The notes beneath the pieces were generated by a model. That model ran no database searches. It was not told the origin of the DNA and saw only the letters and a program-made list of their open reading frames with translations. 64,000 nt of DNA. Origin: Burkholderia plantarii. GTDB taxonomy: Bacteria; Pseudomonadota; Gammaproteobacteria; Burkholderiales; Burkholderiaceae. The stretch spans positions 3,038,001-3,102,000 of the forward strand of contig NZ_CP007213.1 in assembly GCF_001411805.1 (NCBI RefSeq), written 5' to 3'. The translations under genes and the position numbers were made by a program. Positions 51,760 through 61,304 of this stretch are shown here, in pieces (the stretch's first letter is position 1; each line of letters starts with the position of its first letter).

Positions 51760-53043
51760 TCAACGCGCATCGTCGCGCAGCCAGGCGCCCAGCGCCTCGC
51801 GCCCGGCCGCGACCAGGATCGCATCGTTCTGCGGCGTGTGAATCCGGCTGCACAGCACGTCGCGATGATGGCGTTCGAGCGGATGATGGCGGCTCAGCCC
51901 GTGATTGCCCGACAGCTGCAGCGCCAGCTCGGTCACGCGGATCGCATGGGTGGTGACGGTGTACTTGACGAGCCCGCAGGCCGCCAGTTCCGGCGGCGCG
52001 CCGGCATCGGCGCGGCCGCTGAGGTCGTCGAGCAGCACGCGGTTCGCGTGCAGCAGCGCGTCGATCTCGCCGATCGTCTCCTGCACGCGCGGCAGCGCGG
52101 CAAGCGGCGTACCCAGGCTGGCCGGCACGCGGGTTCCGACGAACGCCGCCACCCAGTCGCGCGCGGCACGCGCCACCGCGTCGTAAAGGCTGCCGAGCAG
52201 CACGATCATCCAGGCCTGCTGATCGAGATGGCTGCCGACGTCGGCCTGCGTCGCGCCCGAGTTCGCCCATTGCGCCGGCACGCGCAGATCGACCGCGTTC
52301 GCGGCCGGAATCCACACCTCGTCGAACACCACCTCGTGGCTGCCCGAGGCGCGCAGCCCCAGATGGTTCCAGCTTTCGATCACGCGGATGCCCGCGCCGC
52401 CGTCGGCGCGGCGCGCCTCGCGCGGCACGAGGAACACCCCGGTACGCGGCGCCGCCTCGTCGGTGCGCGCCCACACGGCCAGCCAGCGCAGCGCCGGCAC
52501 GCCGGTGCTGTAGAGCTTGTGGCCCGAAAGCCGCCAGCCGCCGCCGGCATCGGGACGCGCCACGGTGGCCGGCAGGCCGCCGCGCGACGGCGAGCCGAGT
52601 TCGGGCTCGACGCGCAGCGCGTTGATCAGCGCGCCGTCGGCCACCGCGCTGGCGAACACCGCGTCGCGCAACGCGGTCGGCCAGCGGCTGTCGGCCCGAC
52701 CCAGCGCGCGATGCTGGAGGTAGGTCATCGTCAGCACCAGCGCCGTGGCCGCGTCTGCGCGCGCGACGCCGGCCACGATGCGGCGCGCGCGCGCCAGCGA
52801 GGCACCGCCCCCGCCCGCCGCGCGCGGCACGACCTGCGCGATCAGGCCGTGCCGATGCAGCAGCGCGAAGTGATCGTGGGGAAAGCTGCCGTCGGCATCG
52901 TGCCGCGCGGCGCCCTCGGCCAGCGTGGAGGAGAGCGAGGCGAGCAGCGCGTCGAGCGCGGTGTCGTCGGGTACGGCGTCGCGGGACGCCGCCGCAGCGG
53001 CATCGGCGAAGGCGAAATCGGTCGGCAAGGAAGCCATCGGCAC
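51760..53043 (-). CDS. Acyl-CoA dehydrogenase-like flavin monooxygenase (SfnC/DszC type)
   Basis: About 427 residues of the acyl-CoA dehydrogenase fold. WRLSGHKLYSTGVP and ESWNHLGLRASGSHEVVFDEV are the central domain. Its last domain HGLSRHHPLERHHRDVL is like DszC and SfnC, FMNH2-dependent monooxygenases of organosulfur catabolism. The start is either GTG 53043 (AGG six bases upstream) or ATG 53037. The long divergent promoter shared with the luciferase-like enzyme supports a role in sulfur scavenging. Confidence 0.78.
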   Translation of the reverse strand: MPMASLPTDFAFADAAAAASRDAVPDDTALDALLASLSSTLAEGAARHDADGSFPHDHFALLHRHGLIAQVVPRAAGGGGASLARARRIVAGVARADAATALVLTMTYLQHRALGRADSRWPTALRDAVFASAVADGALINALRVEPELGSPSRGGLPATVARPDAGGGWRLSGHKLYSTGVPALRWLAVWARTDEAAPRTGVFLVPREARRADGGAGIRVIESWNHLGLRASGSHEVVFDEVWIPAANAVDLRVPAQWANSGATQADVGSHLDQQAWMIVLLGSLYDAVARAARDWVAAFVGTRVPASLGTPLAALPRVQETIGEIDALLHANRVLLDDLSGRADAGAPPELAACGLVKYTVTTHAIRVTELALQLSGNHGLSRHHPLERHHRDVLCSRIHTPQNDAILVAAGREALGAWLRDDAR

Positions 53044-53174
53044 GGAAATCCTGGGAACGCGAAGGGAAACACGGCCGCCGCCGGCGCGGCGCGCGTCGGG
53101 CTGCGAGCCGCGTGCGCCGGCCGTGGGCGAAGCACCGGAACATCAGCCTAAGGGGGCGGGCGAGCGCGTCAAAC

Positions 53175-53223
53175 CATGCAAATTCGATATTCTTTGCGCG
53201 ATTTATTATTTCCGATTTGCATG
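53175..53223. promoter_or_regulatory. Spaced inverted repeat in the organosulfur divergent promoter
   Basis: Arms CATGCAAAT (53175-53183) and ATTTGCATG (53215-53223) are perfect complements 31 bases apart, inside an AT-rich stretch within the 317-base divergent gap. A similar word, ACATGCAAAA, occurs upstream of the LysR gene at 50779. Candidate site for the LysR regulator or a CysB-type activator. Confidence 0.5.
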
Positions 53224-53360
53224 ATCCTGAGGCTAATCTGGCCGCCATGTTCCGGCTCGCGCCAGCGATCGATCGACTCGCCCGATCGCCATGCATCACG
53301 CGCCGGCCCTCGCCATTTCCGCCCGGGCAAAGTCCGGGCCGTTCGCACCGGAGCCCCGCG

Positions 53361-54446
53361 ATGAGCGTCGAATTCATCGGCATGATCCAGAGCCAGAAGC
53401 AGTCCGAGATCCATCCGGGCGACGGCAACGCCGTCGATCGCGATTATGTCCGCGCGTTCGCGCAGGCCCACGAGCAGGCGGGCTTCGACCGGATCCTGGT
53501 GCCGCATCATTCGACCGGCCCGTCGGCCACGCTGACCATCTCGTATGCGGCCGCCGTCACCGAGCGCGTCCATTTCATGCTCGCGCACCGGCCCGGCTTC
53601 ACGGCGCCCACGCTCGCCGCGCGCCAGATCGCGACGCTCGACCAGTTCAGCGGCGGCCGGCTCGGCGTGCATTTCATCTCGGGCGGCTCGGACAGCGAGC
53701 AGCAGCGCGACGGCGATTTTCTCGATCACGACCAGCGCTACGCACGCACCGACGAATATCTCGGTATCCTGCGGCGGATCTGGACCGAGGACCGGCCGTT
53801 CGATCACGACGGCACCTATTACCGCTTCAAGCAGGGCTTCTCCGAGGTCAAGCCGGCGCAGCAGCCGCATGTGCCGATCTATTTCGGCGGCGCCTCGGCA
53901 GCCGCGCTGGAAGTGGCCGCGAAGCATGCCGACGTCTACGCGCTGTGGGGCGAATCGCTCGACCAGGTGCGCGAGCTGACCGGCCGCGTGCGCGCCGCCG
54001 CGGCCGCGCAGGGGCGCCAGGTGCGCTTCTCGGTGTCGTTCCGGCCGATCCTGGCCGCCACCGAGGACGCCGCCTGGGCGCGCGCGCAACGCATCCTCGC
54101 CGAGACGCGCCGGCTGCGCGAGGCGGCCGGACTCGGCACGGGCGGCCCGCAGCAGAGCGAAGGCGCGCGGCGCCTGCTGGCCGCGGCCGAACGCGGGCCG
54201 CGCGTCGACAAGCGGCTGTGGACCGAGATCGCGCAACTGAGCGGCGGCCGCTCGAACTCCACGGCGCTGGTCGGCACGCCCGAACAGGTGGCCGAGGCGC
54301 TGGCCGACTACTACGACATCGGCGTGACCACGTTCCTGATCCGCGGCTTCGATCCGCTCGACGATGCGATCGACTACGGCCGCGAGCTGATCCCGCGCGT
54401 GCGCGAGCTGGTGGCCGGGCGCCACGCGAGCCGCGCGGCGGCCTGA
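53361..54446 (+). CDS. Luciferase-like FMNH2-dependent monooxygenase (SsuD type)
   Basis: A 361-residue LLM flavoprotein. SVEFIGMIQSQKQSEIHPG and DRILVPHHSTGPSATLT are close to the alkanesulfonate/sulfone monooxygenase pattern (SsuD, SfnG). AHRPGFTAPTLAARQIATLD and GGRLGVHFISGGSDSE are the flavin-loop region. It needs reduced FMN from a reductase not encoded next to it. First gene of a plus-strand run into the aldolase and the ABC importer. Confidence 0.88.
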   Translation: MSVEFIGMIQSQKQSEIHPGDGNAVDRDYVRAFAQAHEQAGFDRILVPHHSTGPSATLTISYAAAVTERVHFMLAHRPGFTAPTLAARQIATLDQFSGGRLGVHFISGGSDSEQQRDGDFLDHDQRYARTDEYLGILRRIWTEDRPFDHDGTYYRFKQGFSEVKPAQQPHVPIYFGGASAAALEVAAKHADVYALWGESLDQVRELTGRVRAAAAAQGRQVRFSVSFRPILAATEDAAWARAQRILAETRRLREAAGLGTGGPQQSEGARRLLAAAERGPRVDKRLWTEIAQLSGGRSNSTALVGTPEQVAEALADYYDIGVTTFLIRGFDPLDDAIDYGRELIPRVRELVAGRHASRAAA

Positions 54447-54494
54447 GCGCGGGCCGCTCCGCGCCTCCTTTCCTCAACTTTTCACGAGCCGCCC

Positions 54495-55334
54495 ATGTCC
54501 GCCGTCCTGTCGTTGCCGTCCCTCACGCCGTCCGGTCTCGCGATCAACCCGCAGCCGCGGCAGAAATTCTGGTTCGATCCGCCCGCACCGCGCACGAGCG
54601 TCGCCGCCGAGCGGCGCCATCGCCAGGAGCGGCTCGCCGGCGCGTTCCGGATCTTCGCGCGGCACGGCTTCGCGCAGGGCCTCGCGGGCCACATCACCGC
54701 GCGCGATCCCGAGCTGCCCGACCACTTCTGGGTCAATCCGCTCGGCGTGCATTTTTCTCGCATCAAGGTGTCCGACCTGCTGCTCGTGAACGGCCGCGGC
54801 GAGACCGTGATCGGCGAGCGTCCGCTCAACAAGGCCGCGTTCGCGATCCACGCGGCGATCCACGAGGCGCATCCGGAACTGGTGGCGGCCGCCCACACGC
54901 ATTCGACCTACGGCAAGGCCTGGTCGACGCTCGGCCGCGCGCTCGATCCGCTGACGCAAGACGCCTGCGTGTTCTACGAAGACCACGCGCTGTTCGACGA
55001 CTTCACCGGCATGGTGGTGGACACGAGCGAGGGCGAGCGCATCGCGCGGGCGCTCGCGAAACCGGACGGCGGCACGCACAAGGGCGTGATCCTGAAGAAC
55101 CACGGCATCCTCACGGGCGGGCCGAGCGTGGAGGCCGCCGCGTGGTGGTACATCGCGCTCGACAACGTTGCGCACACCGCCCTGCTGGCCGAGGCGGCCG
55201 GCACGCCCCAGCCGATCGACGCGGCCACGGCGCGCCACACGCACGGCCAGATCGGCAAGCCCGACGGCGCGCGGCACGCGTTCGAGGCGCTCTACGAAGG
55301 GCTGCTGGCCGCCGAGCCGGATCTGCTCGACTGA
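54495..55334 (+). CDS. Class II aldolase/adducin family protein
   Basis: A 279-residue zinc-dependent aldolase-fold protein. AAHTHSTYGKAWSTLGR supplies the zinc histidines and NHGILTGGPSVEAAAW is the conserved C-terminal element. FGLAGHITAR-type text appears as QGLAGHITARDPELPD. It may cleave the carbon product left after desulfonation. Forty-eight bases after the monooxygenase, same operon. Confidence 0.85.
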   Translation: MSAVLSLPSLTPSGLAINPQPRQKFWFDPPAPRTSVAAERRHRQERLAGAFRIFARHGFAQGLAGHITARDPELPDHFWVNPLGVHFSRIKVSDLLLVNGRGETVIGERPLNKAAFAIHAAIHEAHPELVAAAHTHSTYGKAWSTLGRALDPLTQDACVFYEDHALFDDFTGMVVDTSEGERIARALAKPDGGTHKGVILKNHGILTGGPSVEAAAWWYIALDNVAHTALLAEAAGTPQPIDAATARHTHGQIGKPDGARHAFEALYEGLLAAEPDLLD

Positions 55335-55502
55335 ACTGGACGCTCGCACGACGCGCCGGTGCCTCGCGCGACGCCGTCGTTCAGCGCATCGTCGCACCCT
55401 GGTTGCCTCTCGCCGCGTCCTGTTTCGTCGACGATTCACATTCATGCCGCGTGGCCTCGATGCCGCGCCACCACCACCGCTTGCTGCATTGAGGAGTCCG
55501 AC

Positions 55503-56561
55503 ATGTCCCGCCCGTTTGATGCCGATCCACGTTCGGCCGCCGCCGCGTCCACTGCCAGGCCGGCGCAGCCGGGCCGGCGCCGCGCGCTGCGCGCCACCGG
55601 CGCGGCCGCGCTGGCGGGCGCGTCGATCGCGCTCGGCCGCACCGCGTGGTCCGCGCCGCCGCTCAGGAAGCTGAAGTTCGCCTGGAACCAGACCGCGTTC
55701 TGCCTGACGCCGATCGTGGTGGCGCAGGAGCGCGGCATCTTCGAGAAGAACGGCCTCGCGGTCGAGCTCGTCAACTACAGCGGCTCGACCGACCAGCTGC
55801 TCGAATCGATCGCCACCGGCAAGGCCGACGCGGCGGTGGGCATGGTCCACCGCTGGCTCAAACCGCTCGAGTCGGGCTTCGACGTGAAGATCATCGGCAG
55901 CTCGCACGGCGGCTGCGTGCGGCTGCTCGGCGCCAACCAGGCCGGCGTGACCTCGCTGGCGGCGCTGAAGGGCAAGACCGTCGGCGTGAGCGACCTGGCC
56001 TCGCCGGGCAAGCACTTCTTCGCGATCCTGCTGGCCAAGCACGGGCTCGACGCCGAGCGCGACATCAGCTGGCGGCAGTATCCGGCCGACCTGCTCGGCG
56101 TGGCGGCCGACAAGGGCGAGATCCAGGCGATCGCCGACGGCGACCCGAACCTCTATCTGCTGGAAAAGCGCAGCCCGGGCAAGTACACGCAGCTCGCCAG
56201 CAACCTGTCCGACGAGTATCAGCACAAGGTCTGCTGCGTGATCGGCGCGCGCGGCGAGCTGGTGCGCAACGACCGGCCGGCCGCCGCCGCGCTCGCGCGC
56301 TCGATCGTCGAGGCGACCGAATACACGCGCGAGAATCCGAACGAATCGGCGAAGCTGTTCGCGAAGTACACGCCGAGGATCGGTATCGACGATCTGCGCA
56401 AGCTCTACGCGACGCTGACCTACGAGCACCATCCGACCAACGTCGACCTGCAGCAGGAGATCGCGTTCTACGCCGACGATTTCCGCCGCATCGGCGTGAT
56501 CCGCAAATCGACCGACCCGCAGCGCTTCGCGCAGCAGGTCTACGTGAACGTGCTGGGCTGA
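55503..56561 (+). CDS. ABC substrate-binding protein (NMT1/SsuA-like)
   Basis: A 352-residue periplasmic binding protein. A twin-arginine-like leader (GRRRALRATGAAALAG) ends near WSA (about residue 50). FAWNQTAFCLTPIVVAQERG is the domain start of the NMT1/SsuA/ThiY superfamily. Location between sulfur enzymes and its own permease/ATPase argues for a sulfonate- or sulfone-type ligand rather than a thiamine precursor. Confidence 0.85.
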   Translation: MSRPFDADPRSAAAASTARPAQPGRRRALRATGAAALAGASIALGRTAWSAPPLRKLKFAWNQTAFCLTPIVVAQERGIFEKNGLAVELVNYSGSTDQLLESIATGKADAAVGMVHRWLKPLESGFDVKIIGSSHGGCVRLLGANQAGVTSLAALKGKTVGVSDLASPGKHFFAILLAKHGLDAERDISWRQYPADLLGVAADKGEIQAIADGDPNLYLLEKRSPGKYTQLASNLSDEYQHKVCCVIGARGELVRNDRPAAAALARSIVEATEYTRENPNESAKLFAKYTPRIGIDDLRKLYATLTYEHHPTNVDLQQEIAFYADDFRRIGVIRKSTDPQRFAQQVYVNVLG

Positions 56562-56564
56562 ACG

Positions 56565-57665
56565 ATGGCAAGCTTCGATTCCGCGACGCTGCGGCAGGGA
56601 CCGCGGCATGCCGCCGGCGCCAGCGATCATGACACCTCGCCCCGTGCCGAAGCCCCGCCGGCTGCCTGCACGGCCTGCTCGGCGGCCACGCCGCGCGCGG
56701 CACGGGTGTGGGCCGGCGGCCTGTACGCGGCGCTCGCCTGGGCCGCGTTCGGCGGCATCGCCCGGGCCTGGCCAAACCGCGTGTCCGGCTTCACCGACTG
56801 GGCCTATACCGACACGATCGGCCTCGCCGCGTTCGTCGTCGCGGCCGTGCTCGCGCTGCTCGCGCTCGCGGGCCCCACGGTCGCGCCCGGCCGGACGCTG
56901 GTCGCCGCGCTGCGCCCGGCCGGCCCGTGGCTCGCTGCGATCGCGCTGGGGCTGGCGGCCTGGGAGATCGCGACGGCCAAGACGGGCTGGCTGCCCACGC
57001 CGTTCTTCGCGCCGCCGCAGGCGCTGATCGAGGTCTATCTCGACGACTGGCCGCGGCTCGCGGGCAGCGCGTTTCACTCGCTGAAGCTGCTCGCCGTGGG
57101 CGTGCTGAGCGGCGCCGCGACCGGCTTCGTGGTGGGCGTGGCGGTGGGCTGGTCGCGCGCGATCGGCTACTGGGTGCATCCGGTGCTGCGCGTGGTCGGG
57201 CCGCTGCCGGCCACCGCGCTGCTGCCGCTCGCGTTCTTCGTGTTCCCGTCGAGCTACTCGGCCGCCGTGTTCCTGATCGCGCTCGCGGCCGGCTTCCCGG
57301 TGGCCGTGCTGACCTGGTCCGGCGTGGCCGGCGTCGGCAAGGCTTACTACGACGTCGCGCGCACGCTCGGCGCCAACGCGCGCTTCCTGGTGCTGCGCGT
57401 GGCGATCCCGGCGGCGCTGCCGCAGGTGTTCGTCGGGCTGTTCATGGGGCTCGGCGCCTCGTTCACGGTGCTGGTGGTGGCCGAGATGATGGGCGTGAAG
57501 TCGGGCCTCGGCTGGTACCTGACCTGGGCGCAGGGCTGGGCCTCGTACACCAACATGTACGCGGCGCTCATCGTGATGGCGCTGCTGTTCTCCGGGCTCA
57601 TCACGCTGTTGTTCGCGGTGCGCGACCGCGCCCTCGCCTGGCAGAAGGGAACCGTCAAATGGTGA
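56565..57665 (+). CDS. ABC transporter permease (SsuC/TauC-like)
   Basis: A 366-residue permease, longer than the usual ~260 because of an N-terminal extension with extra helices (residues 45-115). The canonical core from about 120 ends with the EAA loop ARTLGANARFLVLRVAIPAALPQ (core AIPAALPQ). Starts three bases after the binding-protein stop and overlaps the ATPase start by seven bases. Confidence 0.88.
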   Translation: MASFDSATLRQGPRHAAGASDHDTSPRAEAPPAACTACSAATPRAARVWAGGLYAALAWAAFGGIARAWPNRVSGFTDWAYTDTIGLAAFVVAAVLALLALAGPTVAPGRTLVAALRPAGPWLAAIALGLAAWEIATAKTGWLPTPFFAPPQALIEVYLDDWPRLAGSAFHSLKLLAVGVLSGAATGFVVGVAVGWSRAIGYWVHPVLRVVGPLPATALLPLAFFVFPSSYSAAVFLIALAAGFPVAVLTWSGVAGVGKAYYDVARTLGANARFLVLRVAIPAALPQVFVGLFMGLGASFTVLVVAEMMGVKSGLGWYLTWAQGWASYTNMYAALIVMALLFSGLITLLFAVRDRALAWQKGTVKW

Positions 57666-58477
57666 TCGCCGCCTCGCATTCCACGGCGCCGGATTCGCAT
57701 GGCACGCTCGCCGTCGAGCCGCCCGGCGCGCGCATCGAGATCCGTCGCGCGAGCCACTGGTTCGACACGCCGAAAGGCCCGCTGCACGTGCTCGACGACG
57801 TCTCGCTGTCGGTCGCGCCGGGCGAGTTCGTCGCGCTCATCGGCCCGAGCGGCTGCGGGAAATCCACGCTGCTGCGGCTCGTGGCCGGCCTCGAGCCCGC
57901 CACGCGGGGCTCGCTGCGGCAGGACGGCCACGAGATCGAACGGCCCGATCCGTCGCGCATCGTCGTGTTCCAGGATCCGACGCTCTACCCGTGGCGGCGC
58001 GTTCGCGCCAACGTCGCGCTCGGGCTCGACGCGCGCGGCGTGCCGAAGCACGAACGCGCGCGCGTGGACGAGGCGCTCGCGCGCGTCGGGCTGACCGAGT
58101 TCGCCGACGCGTTTCCGCACCAGCTCTCGGGCGGCATGGCGCAGCGCGTCGCGCTAGCCCGCGCGCTCGTCAACGATCCGCGGCTGCTGGTGCTCGACGA
58201 GCCGCTCGGCAAGCTCGATTCGCTCACGCGGCTCGCGATGCAGGGCGAACTGCTTTCTTTGTGGCAGCGCGCGCGATTCTCGGCGCTGCTCGTCACGCAC
58301 GATGTGGAGGAGGCGCTGTACCTCGCGCAGCGCGTGATCGTGTTCGGGCCGCGGCCGGCGAGGATCGTCGCGACGCTCGACGTCGATCTGCCCTATCCGC
58401 GCCATCGCGGCGATCCGCGCCTCGCGCAGTTGCGCCGCACGGCGCTCGCGCATCTGGGCCTCGATGCGAGCTGGTAG
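57659..58477 (+). CDS. ABC transporter ATP-binding protein (SsuB/TauB-like)
   Basis: A 272-residue ATPase. Walker A GPSGCGKST, Q-loop VVFQDPTLYPWRRV, signature LSGGMAQRVALARAL, Walker B RLLVLDEP and switch VTHDVEEAL are all intact. Completes the importer with the binding protein and permease; the translational overlap shows coupling. Confidence 0.93.
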   Translation: MVIAASHSTAPDSHGTLAVEPPGARIEIRRASHWFDTPKGPLHVLDDVSLSVAPGEFVALIGPSGCGKSTLLRLVAGLEPATRGSLRQDGHEIERPDPSRIVVFQDPTLYPWRRVRANVALGLDARGVPKHERARVDEALARVGLTEFADAFPHQLSGGMAQRVALARALVNDPRLLVLDEPLGKLDSLTRLAMQGELLSLWQRARFSALLVTHDVEEALYLAQRVIVFGPRPARIVATLDVDLPYPRHRGDPRLAQLRRTALAHLGLDASW

Positions 58478-58807
58478 CACGCCGCCATGCCGCGCGGGCG
58501 GCGCGATCGGGCCACGCGGCGTGATGGCCGGTGACGGCGGGCCGCACCGGGGCGGTTCGTGCGTGCGGTCGCTTGCAGCAGGACTCGTGGAGGACTTTCG
58601 CCGTCGAGTGCGGCGCGGTGCGGGCGGACCTCGCACGCCGCATGAGACGTGCCCGCAGTCGCTTGCGTGCGCAACCATCGTTTCGGCTTCGGCAGCTTCG
58701 TCGACACTGCTGCCATCAACCGAATCGTCGACGCCAACACCAGCCGCGTCCCTCCCCCGGCGCCGAGCGTCCCACTCGCCTCGCTCTCGCCACGGCGCGT
58801 CCACACC
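58478..58807. other. Intergenic region between ABC operon and cytochrome gene
   Basis: 330 bases. Contains the palindrome-like TTGCGTGCGCAAC word (58662-58675) that recurs elsewhere in the window. No terminator with a clear T-run and no gene seen. Confidence 0.45.
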
Positions 58808-60073
58808 ATGACCGCAGCCTGGCTCGACCCCCTGCTCGCGACGCTGCACGACGGCGAGGTCGCGCTCGGCTGGCTAACCGCCCGGCTCGGCCTCGCCGGC
58901 ACCAGTCACGGCCAGCCGGCGTGGCCATGGGCGCGGCGCATCGCGATCGAGACGCTCGCGATCGATCCGGGCCTCACGCGCCGGCTCGGCCTCGCGCTGC
59001 TCGCCAGCGTCGGCGCATTCGGCTGCGCGCTGGGCGCGCTCGTGCCGGGCCGCGCGCGGCTGCCGCTCGCGGCCGCGGCCGTCGCCTGCGCATGGCTCGC
59101 GCCGTGGCCGCCCGCCTCGCTCTGGCTCACGGCCGCCACGCCCACCAGCTTTCAGTCGTCACCGGCCCCGTTCTCGGTCGCCACGGCCACGCACGGCGCC
59201 TCGTTGTACGCGCAACATTGTCTCGCCTGCCACGGCGCGACGGGCCGCGGCGACGGCCCGCGCGCCGGCTCGCTACCGGTCTGGCCGCCCACCATGGCCG
59301 GCCCGCTGCTCGCGCGCCGGCTCGACGGCGAGCTGTTCTGGCACATCGCCGCCGGCCTGCGCGACCGCGACGGCGCCGTGACGATGCCGGGCTTCGCCGG
59401 CACGCTCGGCGACGGCGACATCTGGGACACGCTCGCCTACCTGCGCGTGCTGTCGGCCTCGGGCGGCAGCGCGAGCGGCGAGGGCTGGCCGGTGCCGCTC
59501 GCGCTGCCCGCGCTCGACGTGCGCTGCGCGGACGGCGCGGCGCGCCCGCTCGCGCGCTGGCGCAGCGGGCAGCGCGTCTACGTGGTCGCGCTCGGCGACG
59601 GCGCCGCGCCGCCGTTCGAGGACGCGCGCTGGCAGACGCTGCTGCTCACGCGCGACGGCCGCCCGCCGGCGCGGGTTCCGGCCGACGGCCCGCGCGCGAC
59701 CTGCACGGCCGCCACGCCCGAGGCCTGGTCCCTCTTCGCGACGATCGCGGCGCGCGCGCCCGACCGCTTCGCCGGCACCGCGCTGATCGCCGACCGCGCC
59801 GGCTGGCTGCGTGCCGTGGCCGCGCCCGGCACGCGCTGGTCCGACGCGAATCTGCTCTGCGGCCCGGCTCGCGGCACCGCGGCGGCACCGGCCCGCGCGT
59901 CGCGCGACACGGCCGGCGCCGCCGCCACGAACCCGACCCGCCCGCGCGCGTCGCCCGGCACCAGCGGCATCGACGACGCCTCCGGCATGCGCGACACGGA
60001 CGGCATCGACGCGCTGCTCGCGCGCATCGACGCCGAGCCGGTGGCCGCCACGGCCGGCGGCAACCCCCATTGA
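58808..60073 (+). CDS. Membrane-anchored monoheme cytochrome c protein
   Basis: A 421-residue protein. Two hydrophobic helices (about residues 60-105) precede a c-type cytochrome domain with AQHCLACHG (Cys138, Cys141, His142) and an axial Met candidate in VTMPGFAG. The C-terminal half (VYVVALGDGAAPPFEDARW) is unassigned and ends in a low-complexity tail. Likely electron transfer in the periplasm. It is followed 58 bases later by a binding protein, an unusual partner. Confidence 0.75.
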   Translation: MTAAWLDPLLATLHDGEVALGWLTARLGLAGTSHGQPAWPWARRIAIETLAIDPGLTRRLGLALLASVGAFGCALGALVPGRARLPLAAAAVACAWLAPWPPASLWLTAATPTSFQSSPAPFSVATATHGASLYAQHCLACHGATGRGDGPRAGSLPVWPPTMAGPLLARRLDGELFWHIAAGLRDRDGAVTMPGFAGTLGDGDIWDTLAYLRVLSASGGSASGEGWPVPLALPALDVRCADGAARPLARWRSGQRVYVVALGDGAAPPFEDARWQTLLLTRDGRPPARVPADGPRATCTAATPEAWSLFATIAARAPDRFAGTALIADRAGWLRAVAAPGTRWSDANLLCGPARGTAAAPARASRDTAGAAATNPTRPRASPGTSGIDDASGMRDTDGIDALLARIDAEPVAATAGGNPH

Positions 60074-60131
60074 CGCGCCGCCGCCCCCGCGGCGGCCGTC
60101 CGCTTCCCCTCCGATCCAAGGACTTTCGACG

Positions 60132-61112
60132 ATGAATCACCGCCCGCCCGTCAACCGACGACGTTTCCTCCAGTCCAGCGCCGCGCTCGCCGCGTTGCCG
60201 GCGCTCGGCGCGCCCGCGTTCTCGCGGGCCGCCACGCGCGTGACGCTCAGGGCCGGCGACCAGAAAGGCGGCGTGCGCGCGCTGCTGGAGGCGGCCGGCG
60301 CGCTGACCGGGCTGCCCTACGACATCGAGTGGACCGAATTTCCGGCTGCGGCGCCGCTGGGCGAGGCGCTGAACGCGGCGGCCGTGGACTGCGGGCCGAT
60401 CGGCGACGCGCCGCTGATCTTCGCGCTGGCCTCGGGGGCGCGCGTGAAGGCGATCGCGGCGAACCGCTCGGACGCCTACGGCACCGCGGTGATGGTCGGC
60501 CCGAACGCGCCGCTGCGCGGTGCCGCCGACCTGAAGGGCAAGCGCATCGGCACCATGCGCGGCTCGATCGGCCATTACGTGGCGCTGAAGGCGCTCGACT
60601 CGGCCGGCCTGCCGCCCACGGCCGCCGATTTCCGCTTCCTGCCGCCCGCCGACACGATGCTCGCGCTCGCCACCGGCTCGATCGACGCGTGGGCGACCTG
60701 GGAGCCCTACACGGCGCTGGCCGAGACGAGCGGCCGGGCGCGCGTGCTGGTGAACGGGCGCGGGCTGTCGTCGGGGCTCAGCTACCTCGCGGCGACCGAC
60801 GCCGCGATCGCCGCGAAACGCGACGTGCTGCAGGACTTCGTGCGGCGCGTGGTGGCCGCGCAGGTCTGGTCGTACCAACACGCGGACGCGTTCTCGGCCA
60901 CGCTCGCGCGCATCATCGGGATTCCCGAGACGGCCGCGAAGCTGCAGTTCGAGCGGCGCAACACGAAGTGGCTGCCGATCGGGCCCGGGCTGATCGCCGA
61001 GCAGCAGGCGACCGCCGATTTCTACCTGCGCATGGGACTGCTGCGGCAGCGCCTCGAGGTGGGGCCGACCTTCGACCGCGGCTTCGCGCTGGACACGGCG
61101 CACGCGGCCTGA
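60132..61112 (+). CDS. Tat-exported ABC substrate-binding protein (SsuA-like)
   Basis: A 326-residue NMT1/SsuA-family protein. NRRRFLQSSAALAALPALG is a clear twin-arginine signal. GPIGDAPLIFALASG and AATDAAIAAKRDVLQDFVRR fit aliphatic sulfonate binding proteins. No permease of its own is adjacent, so it may use the permease and ATPase at 56.6-58.5 kb. Confidence 0.85.
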   Translation: MNHRPPVNRRRFLQSSAALAALPALGAPAFSRAATRVTLRAGDQKGGVRALLEAAGALTGLPYDIEWTEFPAAAPLGEALNAAAVDCGPIGDAPLIFALASGARVKAIAANRSDAYGTAVMVGPNAPLRGAADLKGKRIGTMRGSIGHYVALKALDSAGLPPTAADFRFLPPADTMLALATGSIDAWATWEPYTALAETSGRARVLVNGRGLSSGLSYLAATDAAIAAKRDVLQDFVRRVVAAQVWSYQHADAFSATLARIIGIPETAAKLQFERRNTKWLPIGPGLIAEQQATADFYLRMGLLRQRLEVGPTFDRGFALDTAHAA

Positions 61113-61304
61113 ACGCCTCGCCGGGCCCGCAACGCGGCCCGCCGAACGGCCCGAATGCTGCCGGCCGCGCCGGCAACGCCGCCGCACGAAACACGCACGA
61201 CGGCATCGGCATCGGCGAGACGACCGATGCCTGCGCCACACCCGGCGCCATCGATCTGGCAAAATCCGGACTCCCGCCTCTCCTGACCTCCACGCGCCAC
61301 CGCC

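Noticed and set aside
54474..57179. A 901-codon open frame opposite the aldolase and ABC genes
   Set aside because: It covers several clear genes on the other strand, is extremely Arg/Ala/His-rich, and is typical of the frame that stays open opposite GC-rich codons.
55503..58477. Assignment of the ABC importer as a ThiXYZ HMP transporter
   Set aside because: The binding protein superfamily is shared, but there is no TPP riboswitch here and the neighbours are sulfur enzymes.
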